Source of the DNA: Haladaptatiplasma sp964454575
Lineage (GTDB): Archaea; Thermoplasmatota; Thermoplasmata; Halarchaeoplasmatales; Halarchaeoplasmataceae
DNA: 41,440 bases
Assembly (NCBI GenBank): GCA_964454575.1
Contig: CAYVTG010000006.1
Coordinates: forward strand, 1 to 41,440
Direction of reading: 5' to 3'
The translations under genes and the position numbers were made by a program. Under the pieces are notes generated by a model. The model did no database searches, was not told the DNA's origin, and saw nothing but the letters and a program-made list of their open reading frames with translations. This document shows positions 30,218 through 38,625 of this stretch, one piece after another. Each line of letters begins with the position of its first letter. Within the stretch, counting starts at the first letter, position 1.

Positions 30218-33079
30218 TCATCTTCTCTTGAAGACCTTGAGTATCTCGAAGGACAGTAGGAATATGCCAGCCGCTCCGAAAACCTGGAGCCAACCGTCCA
30301 GACCGATACTGGCGAATTCAAGGAAATCGCTGATGAATGGGCCGTAGATACCCAGGAAAACCATACCCATGGATGCGAGTATCGAGTACAGTATGATCTT
30401 GTTGCTGAAGAAATTACGGCTGAACAGCGACTGGTACTCATACCTTCTGCTCATGATATTAAAGAACTGACAGTATACGATGGTGAGGTAGCTGATGGTG
30501 GTTGCCTGGGCGTAATATAACGTCAAAGATGCATCCCACGACTGAGTAAGAGATATACCATTCCTTTCCATAAAGAACCAGAAGTTACCGGCCGCTAAAA
30601 GACCGATCAACAGGCCGAAGAAGATCACTTCAGCCGAAGTGAAGAAGTCCAATATGTGATCCAGCTGAGATCTAGGTGGAGACTTCATCAATGCCTTCGA
30701 ATGCGGATCGTAGGTCAAAAAGGTCAGCGGCATAACCTCCGCAAGCAGGTCGATAGCCAGTATCTGGATGACCAATATTGGTATAGCCCATGGACCCCAA
30801 CCGAATATACCTATGGCAGCCAACCCTGCCAGTACAGTGGTCAACTCCGCCCCGTTGGTGGTCATTGAGGCCAGCACGGTTTTTTTGAGATTATTGTAGA
30901 TGGTCCTCCCCTCTCTTACCGCGTGGACCAGGGTGGGAAAACTATCGTCCAGCAATACCAACTCAGATGCTTCCTTCGCCACATCCGTCCCCTTCTCTCC
31001 CATGGCGACACCGATATGAGCCCTCTTCAGAGCCGGTGCGTCGTTGACACCGTCCCCGGTCACCGCTACTATCTCTCCGGACCTTTCCAATATATTGACT
31101 ATCCTGAGTTTGTCAGCGGGATCCACTCTGGAGAATATAAGAGTCTCGTGTTTCTCCATTATATCCGCAAGATCGTCATCCGATATATCTTTCAACTCGC
31201 CACCGGTGATGACCGTCGGCTCGCCTCCGTCCTTTGTCAAGCCTATCTCTTCTCCCACGGCCCGGGCGGTTATTGCGTGGTCTCCGGTCATTATGAATAT
31301 GCGTATCTTGGCTTCGTGGCAGCCTTGAACGGCCTCCTTAACTCCCTCTTTTGGCGGGTCGATCATACCGACCAGCCCTAAAAAGATCACGTCCTTTTCT
31401 ACCTCTTCTTCAACATAGTCTTCACCACTCTTTTCAAGTGGTCGGTATGCGAAGGAAAGGACCCTCATGGCTTTCTTAGAATATCTTTCGTTGATTGCCT
31501 TTATCTTTTTCTTATCATCTTCAGTTATAGGGACAGCCTCACCGTCTCTGTAGATGTACTTACTTACGGACAATACGCTGTCGGTGGCACCTTTCATGGC
31601 CAGCACGACCATACCTTCGGTGTCACCCTCAAAAGCAGCGGCAACCCTATCCCCATCGTATTCTTCTCCGATATCCCTGACAGAGCTCATCCTTTTTCTC
31701 TCAGAGTTGAACGGGAACTTGATCAGCTCGACGTTCTCTTTGTCTTCCGACGGCGACCTGGTCCCTATCTTGGTAGACATAGTGATCAAGGCTGCTTCGG
31801 TGGGGTCCCCCACGGGATACCAACTATCGTGCTGCTCGTCGGGAGCGTGCACTTCCGCACTGGAGGCCATGGTAGCGGCATCCATCATTATCTCGATCTC
31901 GTTTATCTGCTCCTGCGTGAGCTCCTTTTTTTCTTCGTCAACGATGGTCCCTTCGGGTTTGTAACCTATACCTGTAAAACCGTATTCCTTTCCATTGAAC
32001 CAAGCACGCTTCACCGTCATCTCATTTTTCGTTAGCGTCCCGGTTTTATCGGTGCATATGACCGTGGTAGAGCCCAGTGTTTCTACGGAAGAAAGGTTCT
32101 TCACCACCGCGTTCCTCTTTGCCAGCCGGCTGCTTCCCGTCGACAAGGCCACGGTCACCTGTGCGGGTAGGGCCTGTGGTACTGAAGAAACCGCTATACC
32201 CAGTGCATATATCAAGCTCGTATCGAGCCTTAAACCCTGCCATCGAGCGACGGCGAACAGTGCGACACTGACTACGATGACTATGGCCGTCAGATTTCTT
32301 GCAAGTAGCTCCAGTTCTTTCTGTAAGGGTGATTTTATATCCGTGGTCTCCTGGGTCATGTCTGCGATCTTTCCCATCTCGGTGTTCATCCCCGTTGCCG
32401 TGACCACACCTACGGCGTCTCCGGAGGCCACCGTCGTACCCACATAGGCCATATTATCTCTATCTGCCAGCACCACTTTATCCTCTATGGCATTGCTGTG
32501 TTTTCCCTGGGGCATGGATTCTCCGGTCAATGAAAAATCGTTGGTCTTGAGATTGAATGATTTTATGATGCGCATGTCCGCCGGTATTTTGTCTCCTTCC
32601 TCAACCTTTACAATATCTCCGGGGACCAGTTCACCCTGCCCTATCTCGATCATCTCGCCGCCCTGCATTATCTTTGCAGGCGACCTGATCAAGGATCTCA
32701 ACTTATCGATTATCTGCTCTGCCTTGTATTTCTGTACAAAACCGATTATAGCATTGATGAATACTATGATGAACATGGCGATGGCGTTTTTAAAACTGCC
32801 CGGATCGTTGTAAACAACCCCTAAAAAAATAGATATGATACCGGCTACTATCAACACCATAACTAACAATTCTTTGAATTGAGAGAGGAACATCAGCCAT
32901 CTTGGAACTTTGACCTTTGCCTGTAGTTCATTTTTACCGTATTTCTTCAACCTCTTGTTTGCCTCGCCTCTATCCAGACCGTCGTCACTGGTGTTTAAAG
33001 CGTCCAGCACTTCTTCCACCGTCATCCTGTAGTATTCATCTTTAGAAGCCATGTTCCTGCGTATGTATGAGGGAACCAT
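30218..33079 (-). CDS. P-type cation-transporting ATPase (P2 group)
   Basis: 953-residue membrane pump. The actuator domain has TGES (185-188), the phosphorylation site is Asp344 in ICTDKTGTLT, and the nucleotide domain has KGATDS, MTGDHAITA and VTGDGVNDAPALK. There are about ten helices: four before the phosphorylation domain and six after. The N-terminal cation-ATPase domain (EVLDALNTSDDGLDRGEANKRLKKYGKNEL) and C-terminal domain are of the Ca2+/Na+ type. The helix-4 ion-site motif is VPQALP (300-305), with Gln where calcium and Na/K pumps have Glu; helix 5 has NGAEL, and helix 6 has IDLLAE instead of the usual TDGLPA. The transported ion is therefore uncertain. The ATG at 33052 (codon 10) is an alternative start. 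Confidence 0.93.
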   Translation of the reverse strand: MVPSYIRRNMASKDEYYRMTVEEVLDALNTSDDGLDRGEANKRLKKYGKNELQAKVKVPRWLMFLSQFKELLVMVLIVAGIISIFLGVVYNDPGSFKNAIAMFIIVFINAIIGFVQKYKAEQIIDKLRSLIRSPAKIMQGGEMIEIGQGELVPGDIVKVEEGDKIPADMRIIKSFNLKTNDFSLTGESMPQGKHSNAIEDKVVLADRDNMAYVGTTVASGDAVGVVTATGMNTEMGKIADMTQETTDIKSPLQKELELLARNLTAIVIVVSVALFAVARWQGLRLDTSLIYALGIAVSSVPQALPAQVTVALSTGSSRLAKRNAVVKNLSSVETLGSTTVICTDKTGTLTKNEMTVKRAWFNGKEYGFTGIGYKPEGTIVDEEKKELTQEQINEIEIMMDAATMASSAEVHAPDEQHDSWYPVGDPTEAALITMSTKIGTRSPSEDKENVELIKFPFNSERKRMSSVRDIGEEYDGDRVAAAFEGDTEGMVVLAMKGATDSVLSVSKYIYRDGEAVPITEDDKKKIKAINERYSKKAMRVLSFAYRPLEKSGEDYVEEEVEKDVIFLGLVGMIDPPKEGVKEAVQGCHEAKIRIFIMTGDHAITARAVGEEIGLTKDGGEPTVITGGELKDISDDDLADIMEKHETLIFSRVDPADKLRIVNILERSGEIVAVTGDGVNDAPALKRAHIGVAMGEKGTDVAKEASELVLLDDSFPTLVHAVREGRTIYNNLKKTVLASMTTNGAELTTVLAGLAAIGIFGWGPWAIPILVIQILAIDLLAEVMPLTFLTYDPHSKALMKSPPRSQLDHILDFFTSAEVIFFGLLIGLLAAGNFWFFMERNGISLTQSWDASLTLYYAQATTISYLTIVYCQFFNIMSRRYEYQSLFSRNFFSNKIILYSILASMGMVFLGIYGPFISDFLEFASIGLDGWLQVFGAAGIFLLSFEILKVFKRR

Positions 33080-33203
33080 ATTTTACTCTTTTGTTAACCA
33101 TTGATAGCTACCGTGATGTGTTAAATATGTCTGACGATTTTAGTGGAAGAAACAGGTCTGAGAGACGATCTCTGCCTAAATGTCTCGCTAAAGATAAGTT
33201 ACA

Positions 33204-33211
33204 TTTAAATA
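33204..33211 (+). promoter_or_regulatory. TATA-like box of cphB
   Basis: TTTAAATA is centred 26 bases before the GTG at 33234, with no ribosome-binding site between, so cphB is predicted to be transcribed from its start codon. Confidence 0.5.
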
Positions 33212-33233
33212 AGATAAGCCACGTTGTTTAATC

Positions 33234-34085
33234 GTGTCAGACAAAATCATTAAGGGTCCCATCATAACCCTTGGTGGGAATGTACCGATGACCTCAGATG
33301 AACTTATCTTTATCGAATTGATGATCATTGCAAGAAAACTAGCCGGAGGGAAGCCGCTTGTTGCTATCATACCCACTGCCAGTCAGGAAACCGTAAAAAC
33401 CGGCAGCGAATACTCCAAGCTTTTCGAAGAACTCGGCGCAAAGACAGAGATTTTGAACCCTGAGTTTCGAGACACAGCTAACCACAAAGACCTGTCGGAA
33501 ATCGCCAAGAAAGCAGACGTATTCTTCTTCACCGGCGGCAATCAGCTGAGGATAACCACCATGCTGGGTGGTACCAATCTATTAAATACAATTAAAGAAC
33601 GGCATGAACAGGGTGCCATGGTCGCCGGCACGAGTGCGGGAGCCGCGTGTCTGACAGGATTGATGATCGCTCACGGAGAGAGTGAAGACGCACTTTGTTT
33701 TGGAGAGCTAGAATTGTCGCATGGTCTGAGCTTTATACAAGACACCGTTATCGACACCCATTTCACAGCCAGGGGCAGGTTTCCCCGGTTGATACATGTG
33801 GTAGCGGAGAATCCGGGAGTCCTGGGCGTAGGCCTTGGAGAGCACACCGCAGCTGTTTGGGATTTTCAAGAGAACAAATTCGAAGTTATCGGGGACCGAA
33901 ATGTGGTGGTCGTCGACGGATTGGCCATAGGTATGAGTAACAAAGCGGATCTGAAACCGGGTAAGCCTTTATGCGTGGAAGGGATAACCATACATATACT
34001 ATCTGCGGGCAGCAGTTATGATCTTGAGGATAGAAAGTGCTATATCCCGAAGGTGATCATCGAAGAACCCGATGTGGAGATATGA
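33234..34085 (+). CDS. cphB: Cyanophycinase (intracellular CphB type)
   Basis: Serine peptidase of the S51 family that cuts the cyanophycin backbone to beta-Asp-Arg dipeptides. The 283-residue protein starts MSDKIIKGPIITLGG and has the GGNQ motif (101-104), the nucleophile Ser134 in AGTSAGAACL, and DTHFTARGRFPRL, matching the family DxHFxxRGRxxRL. The end fits the family (about 280 residues). There is no signal peptide, so it is the cytosolic form. The start codon is GTG. It faces the cyanophycin synthetase gene tail to tail with a five-base gap, which supports the function. The product dipeptide would need an isoaspartyl dipeptidase, not seen here. Confidence 0.95.
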   Translation: MSDKIIKGPIITLGGNVPMTSDELIFIELMIIARKLAGGKPLVAIIPTASQETVKTGSEYSKLFEELGAKTEILNPEFRDTANHKDLSEIAKKADVFFFTGGNQLRITTMLGGTNLLNTIKERHEQGAMVAGTSAGAACLTGLMIAHGESEDALCFGELELSHGLSFIQDTVIDTHFTARGRFPRLIHVVAENPGVLGVGLGEHTAAVWDFQENKFEVIGDRNVVVVDGLAIGMSNKADLKPGKPLCVEGITIHILSAGSSYDLEDRKCYIPKVIIEEPDVEI

Positions 34086-34090
34086 TCTAG

Positions 34091-36724
34091 CTACGTATAT
34101 TCTGCGATCTTAGAGACCTGTTCATAAGTATAATCCAGATCTACAAGAGCTATCAGGTCTCCCTTTTTCGACTCTCGGACAGCATGCATCACCGCTTCAT
34201 GCATATCGTCTATCAATACGGGCTCGACCCCCCTCGATATCACTCCGTCTCTTATGATCCTAGAGATGCTTCCGTCTTCCCTTCCCCTATTTTGCTCGGG
34301 ATATTCTGTTATTATGATCTCATGGAAGTGATCCGATATCTCCGCGCCGCAGTTGATCAGGTCCTGGTCCCTTCGATCACCGACGCCGGCAAATACGATG
34401 GTGTTGTGTCCGTTACCCACTGCTGAAACGTACTCCCCTAAAGCTCTCAATGCATCAGGATTGTGGGCGTAATCTATCAGTATGCTCCTATCCTGTATAT
34501 CGTAAAGATTCAACCTCCCGGGGTTTGTCCTTTCCGTATTCTCAAAAGTGCGTAGGGCTTCAGATATGCAGTCCAGAGATATTCCGCTGCTGTACGCTGC
34601 GGCAGCCGCCGCCAGGGCGTTCTCAACCAGCATCCTTATACCACCTGTTAGAAATTCCACCTCATCCATGGAAGCTAATGCTCGTTTTTTACCTTCTTCG
34701 TACATTACCAATGTGTTTTCCTCCCGCAGAAACACGGTTTCACCCTTATCGATGAATTCATCCGTCAATCTGTTGGGCTCGCAGCCGAACAGTACCGGCT
34801 TCCCCTTTGCACGCTCTATCAATCTTTCAGCGAACTCGTCGTTAGCATTGATGATACAGTGTCCGGTCTCTTCCGTAGCTTCCACCAGTACGGACTTAAC
34901 CCAGAAGATGTCCTCGATATCTTCGATATCATCTATACCTATATGGTCCTCTCGGATATTGGTGACCACACTAACACTGCACCTGTCGAAACCCAGTCCG
35001 CGTTTGATTATACCGCCCCTCGCGGTTTCAAGCACGGCGTACTCCACCGCTGGGTCCTGGAGCACCGTCTGAGCACTCCACGGTCCCGATGTATCTCCGT
35101 CAACAACCTTCTCTCCGCCGACATATATACCACCGGTAACCGCTAAGCCTGTGATATGACCGTCACTGCGTATGATCCAATCGATCAGCCGAGACGTAGT
35201 GGTCTTCCCGTTGGTTCCGGTAACAGCTATCACAGGTATCCTTCCGTTATCATCCGGAAATAGATGTTCGACAATGTGATCTCCCACGGGTCTAGGTTCT
35301 CCGATGTTGGGTGAAATATGCATCCTCAAACCGGGACTGGCGTTCGCCTCTATTATCGTCCAACCTATCTGTTCCTCGGGTACCGATATATCATCCGAGA
35401 TGACATCGATACCCACTAGATCAAGATCAAGTATCCTGCTTGCCCTCTCCACCTGGACTTTGTACGAAGGATGTACCTTATCGGTATGATCTTCAGCGAT
35501 ACCACCGGTGCTCAAGTTGGCGTTTCCACGTAGATAAACGATATCCCCCTCTTCGGGTACGTGATCCAGAGAGTATCCATCCCTATCCAAGAAGGAGATC
35601 ATCTCATCGTTTATCTCGATCCTTGTGAGCGAATTTATATGACCGTTTGCCCGGCGTGGATCTTTATTTTCCTTCTCCACCAACTCGGATATGGTGGATA
35701 TTCCGTCTCCCTTTACATGGGCCGGTATCCGCCTGGCTACGGCCTTTACCCTGTGGTCGATCACTAGAAAGCGGTAGTCGAATCCGTGTATGAATTCTTC
35801 GACTATCATATCCCTTGAAACACGACTGGTTATAGCGAAAGCTTCTCTGACTTCATCGTCGTTTCGGATATCGACTATAACACCTTTACCGTGGTTCCCT
35901 CTTTTAGGCTTCAAAACCACAGGATATCCCAATCTGTTGGCGAATAAAACAGCATCGTCCTCGTTTTTCACGACGTACCCTTTGGGAGCGGGCAAACCTT
36001 GATCTTGGAGTACCTCTTTACAAAGCATCTTATCCTGTACTATATCCGAGCCTATGGAGGAGGTCAGCGTTGTCACCGGCCCCCAGATAGATTTTTTCTT
36101 CGCTCCCCAACCAAGATAAACAAGGCTGTATTTTGATAATACCTTACGGTATGGGATCTTACGCTTCTTTGCGGCTTCTATTATCGCCGAAGTGCTGGGT
36201 CCGAGTCTTTCCTCCAGTAAAGCACTGCGCTTCATATCTTCCAAAGCTTCCCTCTCTTGCTCACGGGTCTCTTCCCAACTCTTTTTTTCTTCGAATAAAG
36301 AATTTATCAGGTTCACGCTGAATCTTAGAGCAGAATAAGCCACTTCTTCGATGTCGTAGTCGGTGACTATCCGGTAGATCGAATCTTCGATGATACGGGC
36401 TTTACCAAAATTGACTTCTGAGCCGAAAGTATTCTGTACTGACAGTATGCAGTGTTCGATGATATGAGCGGGATAGGTCCCTTCGTTGAGACGTTTCAAT
36501 AATCCCCCTGGTTCATCGTACGAACATTTATGGGTTTCCAACTCCGGTAGTAGTGCAACTAACTTATTGGCCAGCTCAGTATCCGATGCTCTTTCTTTCC
36601 ACGGTCCGAGATCCAACTTAGCCTCCATCACCGGAAATAAGGCGTGTACATTGGGTCCCTTCAAAAATCTCACTTCGAGTATCTCGATACCCTCGTCTCC
36701 ACTTTTATCATTCTCCTTCGACAC
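34091..36724 (-). CDS. cphA: Cyanophycin synthetase CphA
   Basis: Builds cyanophycin, a polyaspartate with arginine side groups that stores nitrogen, using two ATP per cycle. The 877-residue protein has the three expected parts: an N-terminal domain (about 1-160, RFLKGPN and EGTYPAHIIEHCIL); an ATP-grasp domain (about 225-490) with VLKPKRGNHGKGV, ARRIPAHVKGDG, RGNANLSTGGIAEDHTD and IIEANASPGLRMHISP; and a Mur-ligase-like domain with P-loop TGTNGKTTT (502-510), GDTSGPWSAQTVLQDP, LETARGGI and LIDYAHNPDAL. These blocks match CphA throughout. The start is GTG. The adjacent convergent gene is cyanophycinase. A TATA-like TTAATATA is at 36755-36762 on the minus strand. Confidence 0.97.
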   Translation of the reverse strand: MSKENDKSGDEGIEILEVRFLKGPNVHALFPVMEAKLDLGPWKERASDTELANKLVALLPELETHKCSYDEPGGLLKRLNEGTYPAHIIEHCILSVQNTFGSEVNFGKARIIEDSIYRIVTDYDIEEVAYSALRFSVNLINSLFEEKKSWEETREQEREALEDMKRSALLEERLGPSTSAIIEAAKKRKIPYRKVLSKYSLVYLGWGAKKKSIWGPVTTLTSSIGSDIVQDKMLCKEVLQDQGLPAPKGYVVKNEDDAVLFANRLGYPVVLKPKRGNHGKGVIVDIRNDDEVREAFAITSRVSRDMIVEEFIHGFDYRFLVIDHRVKAVARRIPAHVKGDGISTISELVEKENKDPRRANGHINSLTRIEINDEMISFLDRDGYSLDHVPEEGDIVYLRGNANLSTGGIAEDHTDKVHPSYKVQVERASRILDLDLVGIDVISDDISVPEEQIGWTIIEANASPGLRMHISPNIGEPRPVGDHIVEHLFPDDNGRIPVIAVTGTNGKTTTSRLIDWIIRSDGHITGLAVTGGIYVGGEKVVDGDTSGPWSAQTVLQDPAVEYAVLETARGGIIKRGLGFDRCSVSVVTNIREDHIGIDDIEDIEDIFWVKSVLVEATEETGHCIINANDEFAERLIERAKGKPVLFGCEPNRLTDEFIDKGETVFLREENTLVMYEEGKKRALASMDEVEFLTGGIRMLVENALAAAAAAYSSGISLDCISEALRTFENTERTNPGRLNLYDIQDRSILIDYAHNPDALRALGEYVSAVGNGHNTIVFAGVGDRRDQDLINCGAEISDHFHEIIITEYPEQNRGREDGSISRIIRDGVISRGVEPVLIDDMHEAVMHAVRESKKGDLIALVDLDYTYEQVSKIAEYT

Positions 36725-36796
36725 GTATATCCCGATATAATAACGGCTCTAGACGTATATTAACTTTTTTATTTTGATATGATCACACGGTAAATC

Positions 36797-36804
36797 TTTA
36801 TTTA
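36797..36804 (+). promoter_or_regulatory. TATA-like box of rlmE
   Basis: TTTATTTA is centred about 26 bases before the ATG at 36827. No ribosome-binding site is visible, suggesting a leaderless messenger. Confidence 0.45.
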
Positions 36805-36826
36805 TTACACTGCAGTATGCATATCG

Positions 36827-37423
36827 ATGAGTGCCTACAAGCGTAAAGATGGATACTACCGCATGGCTAAGAAAGAGGGCTACCGCTCCCGAGCGGTCTA
36901 CAAGTTAAAACAGATCGACGAGCGATTCAACATCTTTAAACAGGGATACAAAGTGGTCGACCTGGGAGCGTCCCCGGGAGGATGGAGTGAATACGCTGTG
37001 GAAGCCGTCGGAGAGGGCAACATCGTGGCAGTGGACCTTGAGAGGATGCCCGACATAGACGGTGTGGATTTCTACAAAGGCGACCTGACCGAGGACGAGA
37101 CCGTCCGCCGCATCGCAGAGATCACCGGAGGCGCCGACGTTGTACTTTCGGACATGGCTCCAAAATTCACGGGAAAACACTCCATGGACCAGGCACGTTC
37201 ACTTTATCTGGCTGAGTGTGCTCTTGAGTTCTGCGAATGGACCCTGAAGGACGGTGGTTCCTTCGTAGTGAAGATAATACAGGGTCCGGATTTCAACAGA
37301 TTTTTGGATAAGGTCAGACGTCGATTCAAGGACGTCAAATGCTTCTCACCCAAGGCATCAAGGAGCAGCAGCGCAGAGATGTACGTAGTGTGTAAACAAT
37401 TTGTAAAACAGCGTAAAGATTAA
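36827..37423 (+). CDS. rlmE: Ribosomal RNA 2'-O-ribose methyltransferase (RlmE/FtsJ family)
   Basis: 198-residue SAM-dependent methyltransferase that adds a 2'-O-methyl group to a conserved uridine of large-subunit rRNA in bacteria; the archaeal target is inferred. The sequence has the family start (YYRMAKKEGYRSRAVYKLKQI), the SAM motif VVDLGASPGGWSEYAVE, VVAxDLExM-like VAVDLERMPDIDGV, the catalytic Asp in VVLSDMAPKFTG, Lys in FVVKIIQG, and Glu in ASRSSSAEMYVV, so the K-D-K-E tetrad is complete. It is divergent from cphA, and a 74-residue gene follows 31 bases later. Confidence 0.95.
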   Translation: MSAYKRKDGYYRMAKKEGYRSRAVYKLKQIDERFNIFKQGYKVVDLGASPGGWSEYAVEAVGEGNIVAVDLERMPDIDGVDFYKGDLTEDETVRRIAEITGGADVVLSDMAPKFTGKHSMDQARSLYLAECALEFCEWTLKDGGSFVVKIIQGPDFNRFLDKVRRRFKDVKCFSPKASRSSSAEMYVVCKQFVKQRKD

Positions 37424-37454
37424 TAACTCAGAAAGCATTACTATAGTTGGTAAT

Positions 37455-37679
37455 ATGAAAACATACCTTAAGTTGATAATCAGTAGTGAAGGAGCAAAGC
37501 CCTCCGAGGCCGTCGACGTACTGTACGGTCTCGGTTTCGAGCCGCAGAAGGGCGAATACGATATGGTGTACAAGTGGAGCGACGGTGCGACGGTTAAGGA
37601 TGCTATCTGGTTTGCAGACAAGATCCACGCCGCATTGAAGGGCATGGACGTTTTGTTCTACATCGAAACCGTCGAATGA
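37455..37679 (+). CDS. Small conserved-looking protein of unknown function
   Basis: 74 residues, starting MKTYLKLIISSEGAKPSEAV. I do not recognise the family. The pattern of predicted strands and helices (strand, helix AVDVLYGLGF, strand YDMVYKW, helix ATVKDAIWFADKIHAALK, strand DVLFYIETVE) suggests a small alpha-beta domain, somewhat like a ferredoxin-fold or ACT-like unit. It has no cysteines or histidine clusters and no signal peptide. It lies 31 bases after rlmE on the same strand and is probably co-transcribed with it. Coding is supported by its position and its well-behaved composition. Confidence 0.65.
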   Translation: MKTYLKLIISSEGAKPSEAVDVLYGLGFEPQKGEYDMVYKWSDGATVKDAIWFADKIHAALKGMDVLFYIETVE

Positions 37680-37700
37680 TCTTGGTCACACCGAAGGCTC

Positions 37701-37716
37701 TATAGCAGATGCTATA
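37701..37716. terminator. Palindrome between convergent genes
   Basis: TATAGCA-GA-TGCTATA is a perfect inverted repeat with seven-base arms in the 47-base gap between the 74-residue gene and porB, both of which end here. It may act as a bidirectional hairpin, although no long T run follows on either strand. Confidence 0.4.
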
Positions 37717-37726
37717 ATAAGCCGAT

Positions 37727-38620
37727 CTACCCTCTTTCAGGTAAACCGTACTTATCGCACTTTTTGTCCACTTCCGCCTGTATCTTTGCTATGTCATCCT
37801 CTTTTAGATGAGCGAAGCGTCTCTGCCTTTTCAGGTAATCCTCCACAGGCTTCCTCTTCTTCGGCTTTACCGTGACGTTCAGATTGCAGATATCGCCGTC
37901 TTCAGCTTCCCACAGCACGAACACACCGGTTTCTACGGCGAGTCGAGCTATCTCGATGGTGTCGTCACTTCCGTGTCTCCAACCGGTTGGGCACGGTGCG
38001 AAGACGTGTAGGAAAGCGGGGCCGTCGACCTCGATGGCCTTCTTTACCTTCTTCTTCAGATCGTTTATGTGAGATATACTCGCGGTAGCCGTATATGGTA
38101 TCCCGTGGGCTGCGCATATAGCGGCTATTGGCTTCTTCTGTCGTGATTCGCCGATGCTGTATTTACCCGCTGGCGACGTAGTGGTGCTGGCACCGTATGG
38201 GGTAGAACTGCACCGCTGGATACCTGTGTTCATGTAGGCTTCGTTATCCAGGCAGATGTAGGTTATATTGTGCCCGCGTTCCAGCATACCGGATAAAGCC
38301 TGGAAACCTATATCGAAGGTTCCACCGTCTCCACCGAAGGCCAGTACGTTGACATCTTCCTTTTTACCCAGTTCCTTCAAGGCGACTTCCACACCCGATG
38401 CTACGGAAGCGGAGTTCTCGAAGGCCGCGTGTATGAGTGGTATCTCCCAAGCGGTCTCAGGGTATCCTGTGGAAACGACTTCCAAACAACCGGTACAGAT
38501 GGTCGCTATGGTATTCGGTCCTGCTATCTTCAGTATCTGCCTTACAGCTGTGCCTTCACCGCAGCCGGCGCATGCTCTATGGCCGGAAGCAAACAATTCA
38601 AGTTCTTCATTATCAGTCAT
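37727..38620 (-). CDS. porB: Pyruvate (2-oxoacid):ferredoxin oxidoreductase, beta subunit
   Basis: Thiamine-diphosphate-binding subunit of the four-subunit enzyme that makes acetyl-CoA, CO2 and reduced ferredoxin from pyruvate. The CAGCGEG site plus CTGC and the later cysteine in FAPCPTGW supply the four ligands of a [4Fe-4S] cluster; FGGDGGTFDIG and CLDNEAYMNTG form the ThDP/Mg site. From the ATG at 38620 the protein is 297 residues. The GAGGTGA site at 38626-38632 is five bases from this ATG and overlaps the porA stop; a neighbouring ATG at 38623 is also possible. It is the last gene of porGDAB, and the order and subunit pattern are typical of archaea. Confidence 0.93.
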   Translation of the reverse strand: MTDNEELELFASGHRACAGCGEGTAVRQILKIAGPNTIATICTGCLEVVSTGYPETAWEIPLIHAAFENSASVASGVEVALKELGKKEDVNVLAFGGDGGTFDIGFQALSGMLERGHNITYICLDNEAYMNTGIQRCSSTPYGASTTTSPAGKYSIGESRQKKPIAAICAAHGIPYTATASISHINDLKKKVKKAIEVDGPAFLHVFAPCPTGWRHGSDDTIEIARLAVETGVFVLWEAEDGDICNLNVTVKPKKRKPVEDYLKRQRRFAHLKEDDIAKIQAEVDKKCDKYGLPERG

Positions 38621-38625
38621 CATGA

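Noticed and set aside
33161..33173. Small inverted repeat AGAGA-CGA-TCTCT upstream of cphB
   Set aside because: Five-base arms are expected by chance in a gap of this size, and it is not placed at the TATA box.
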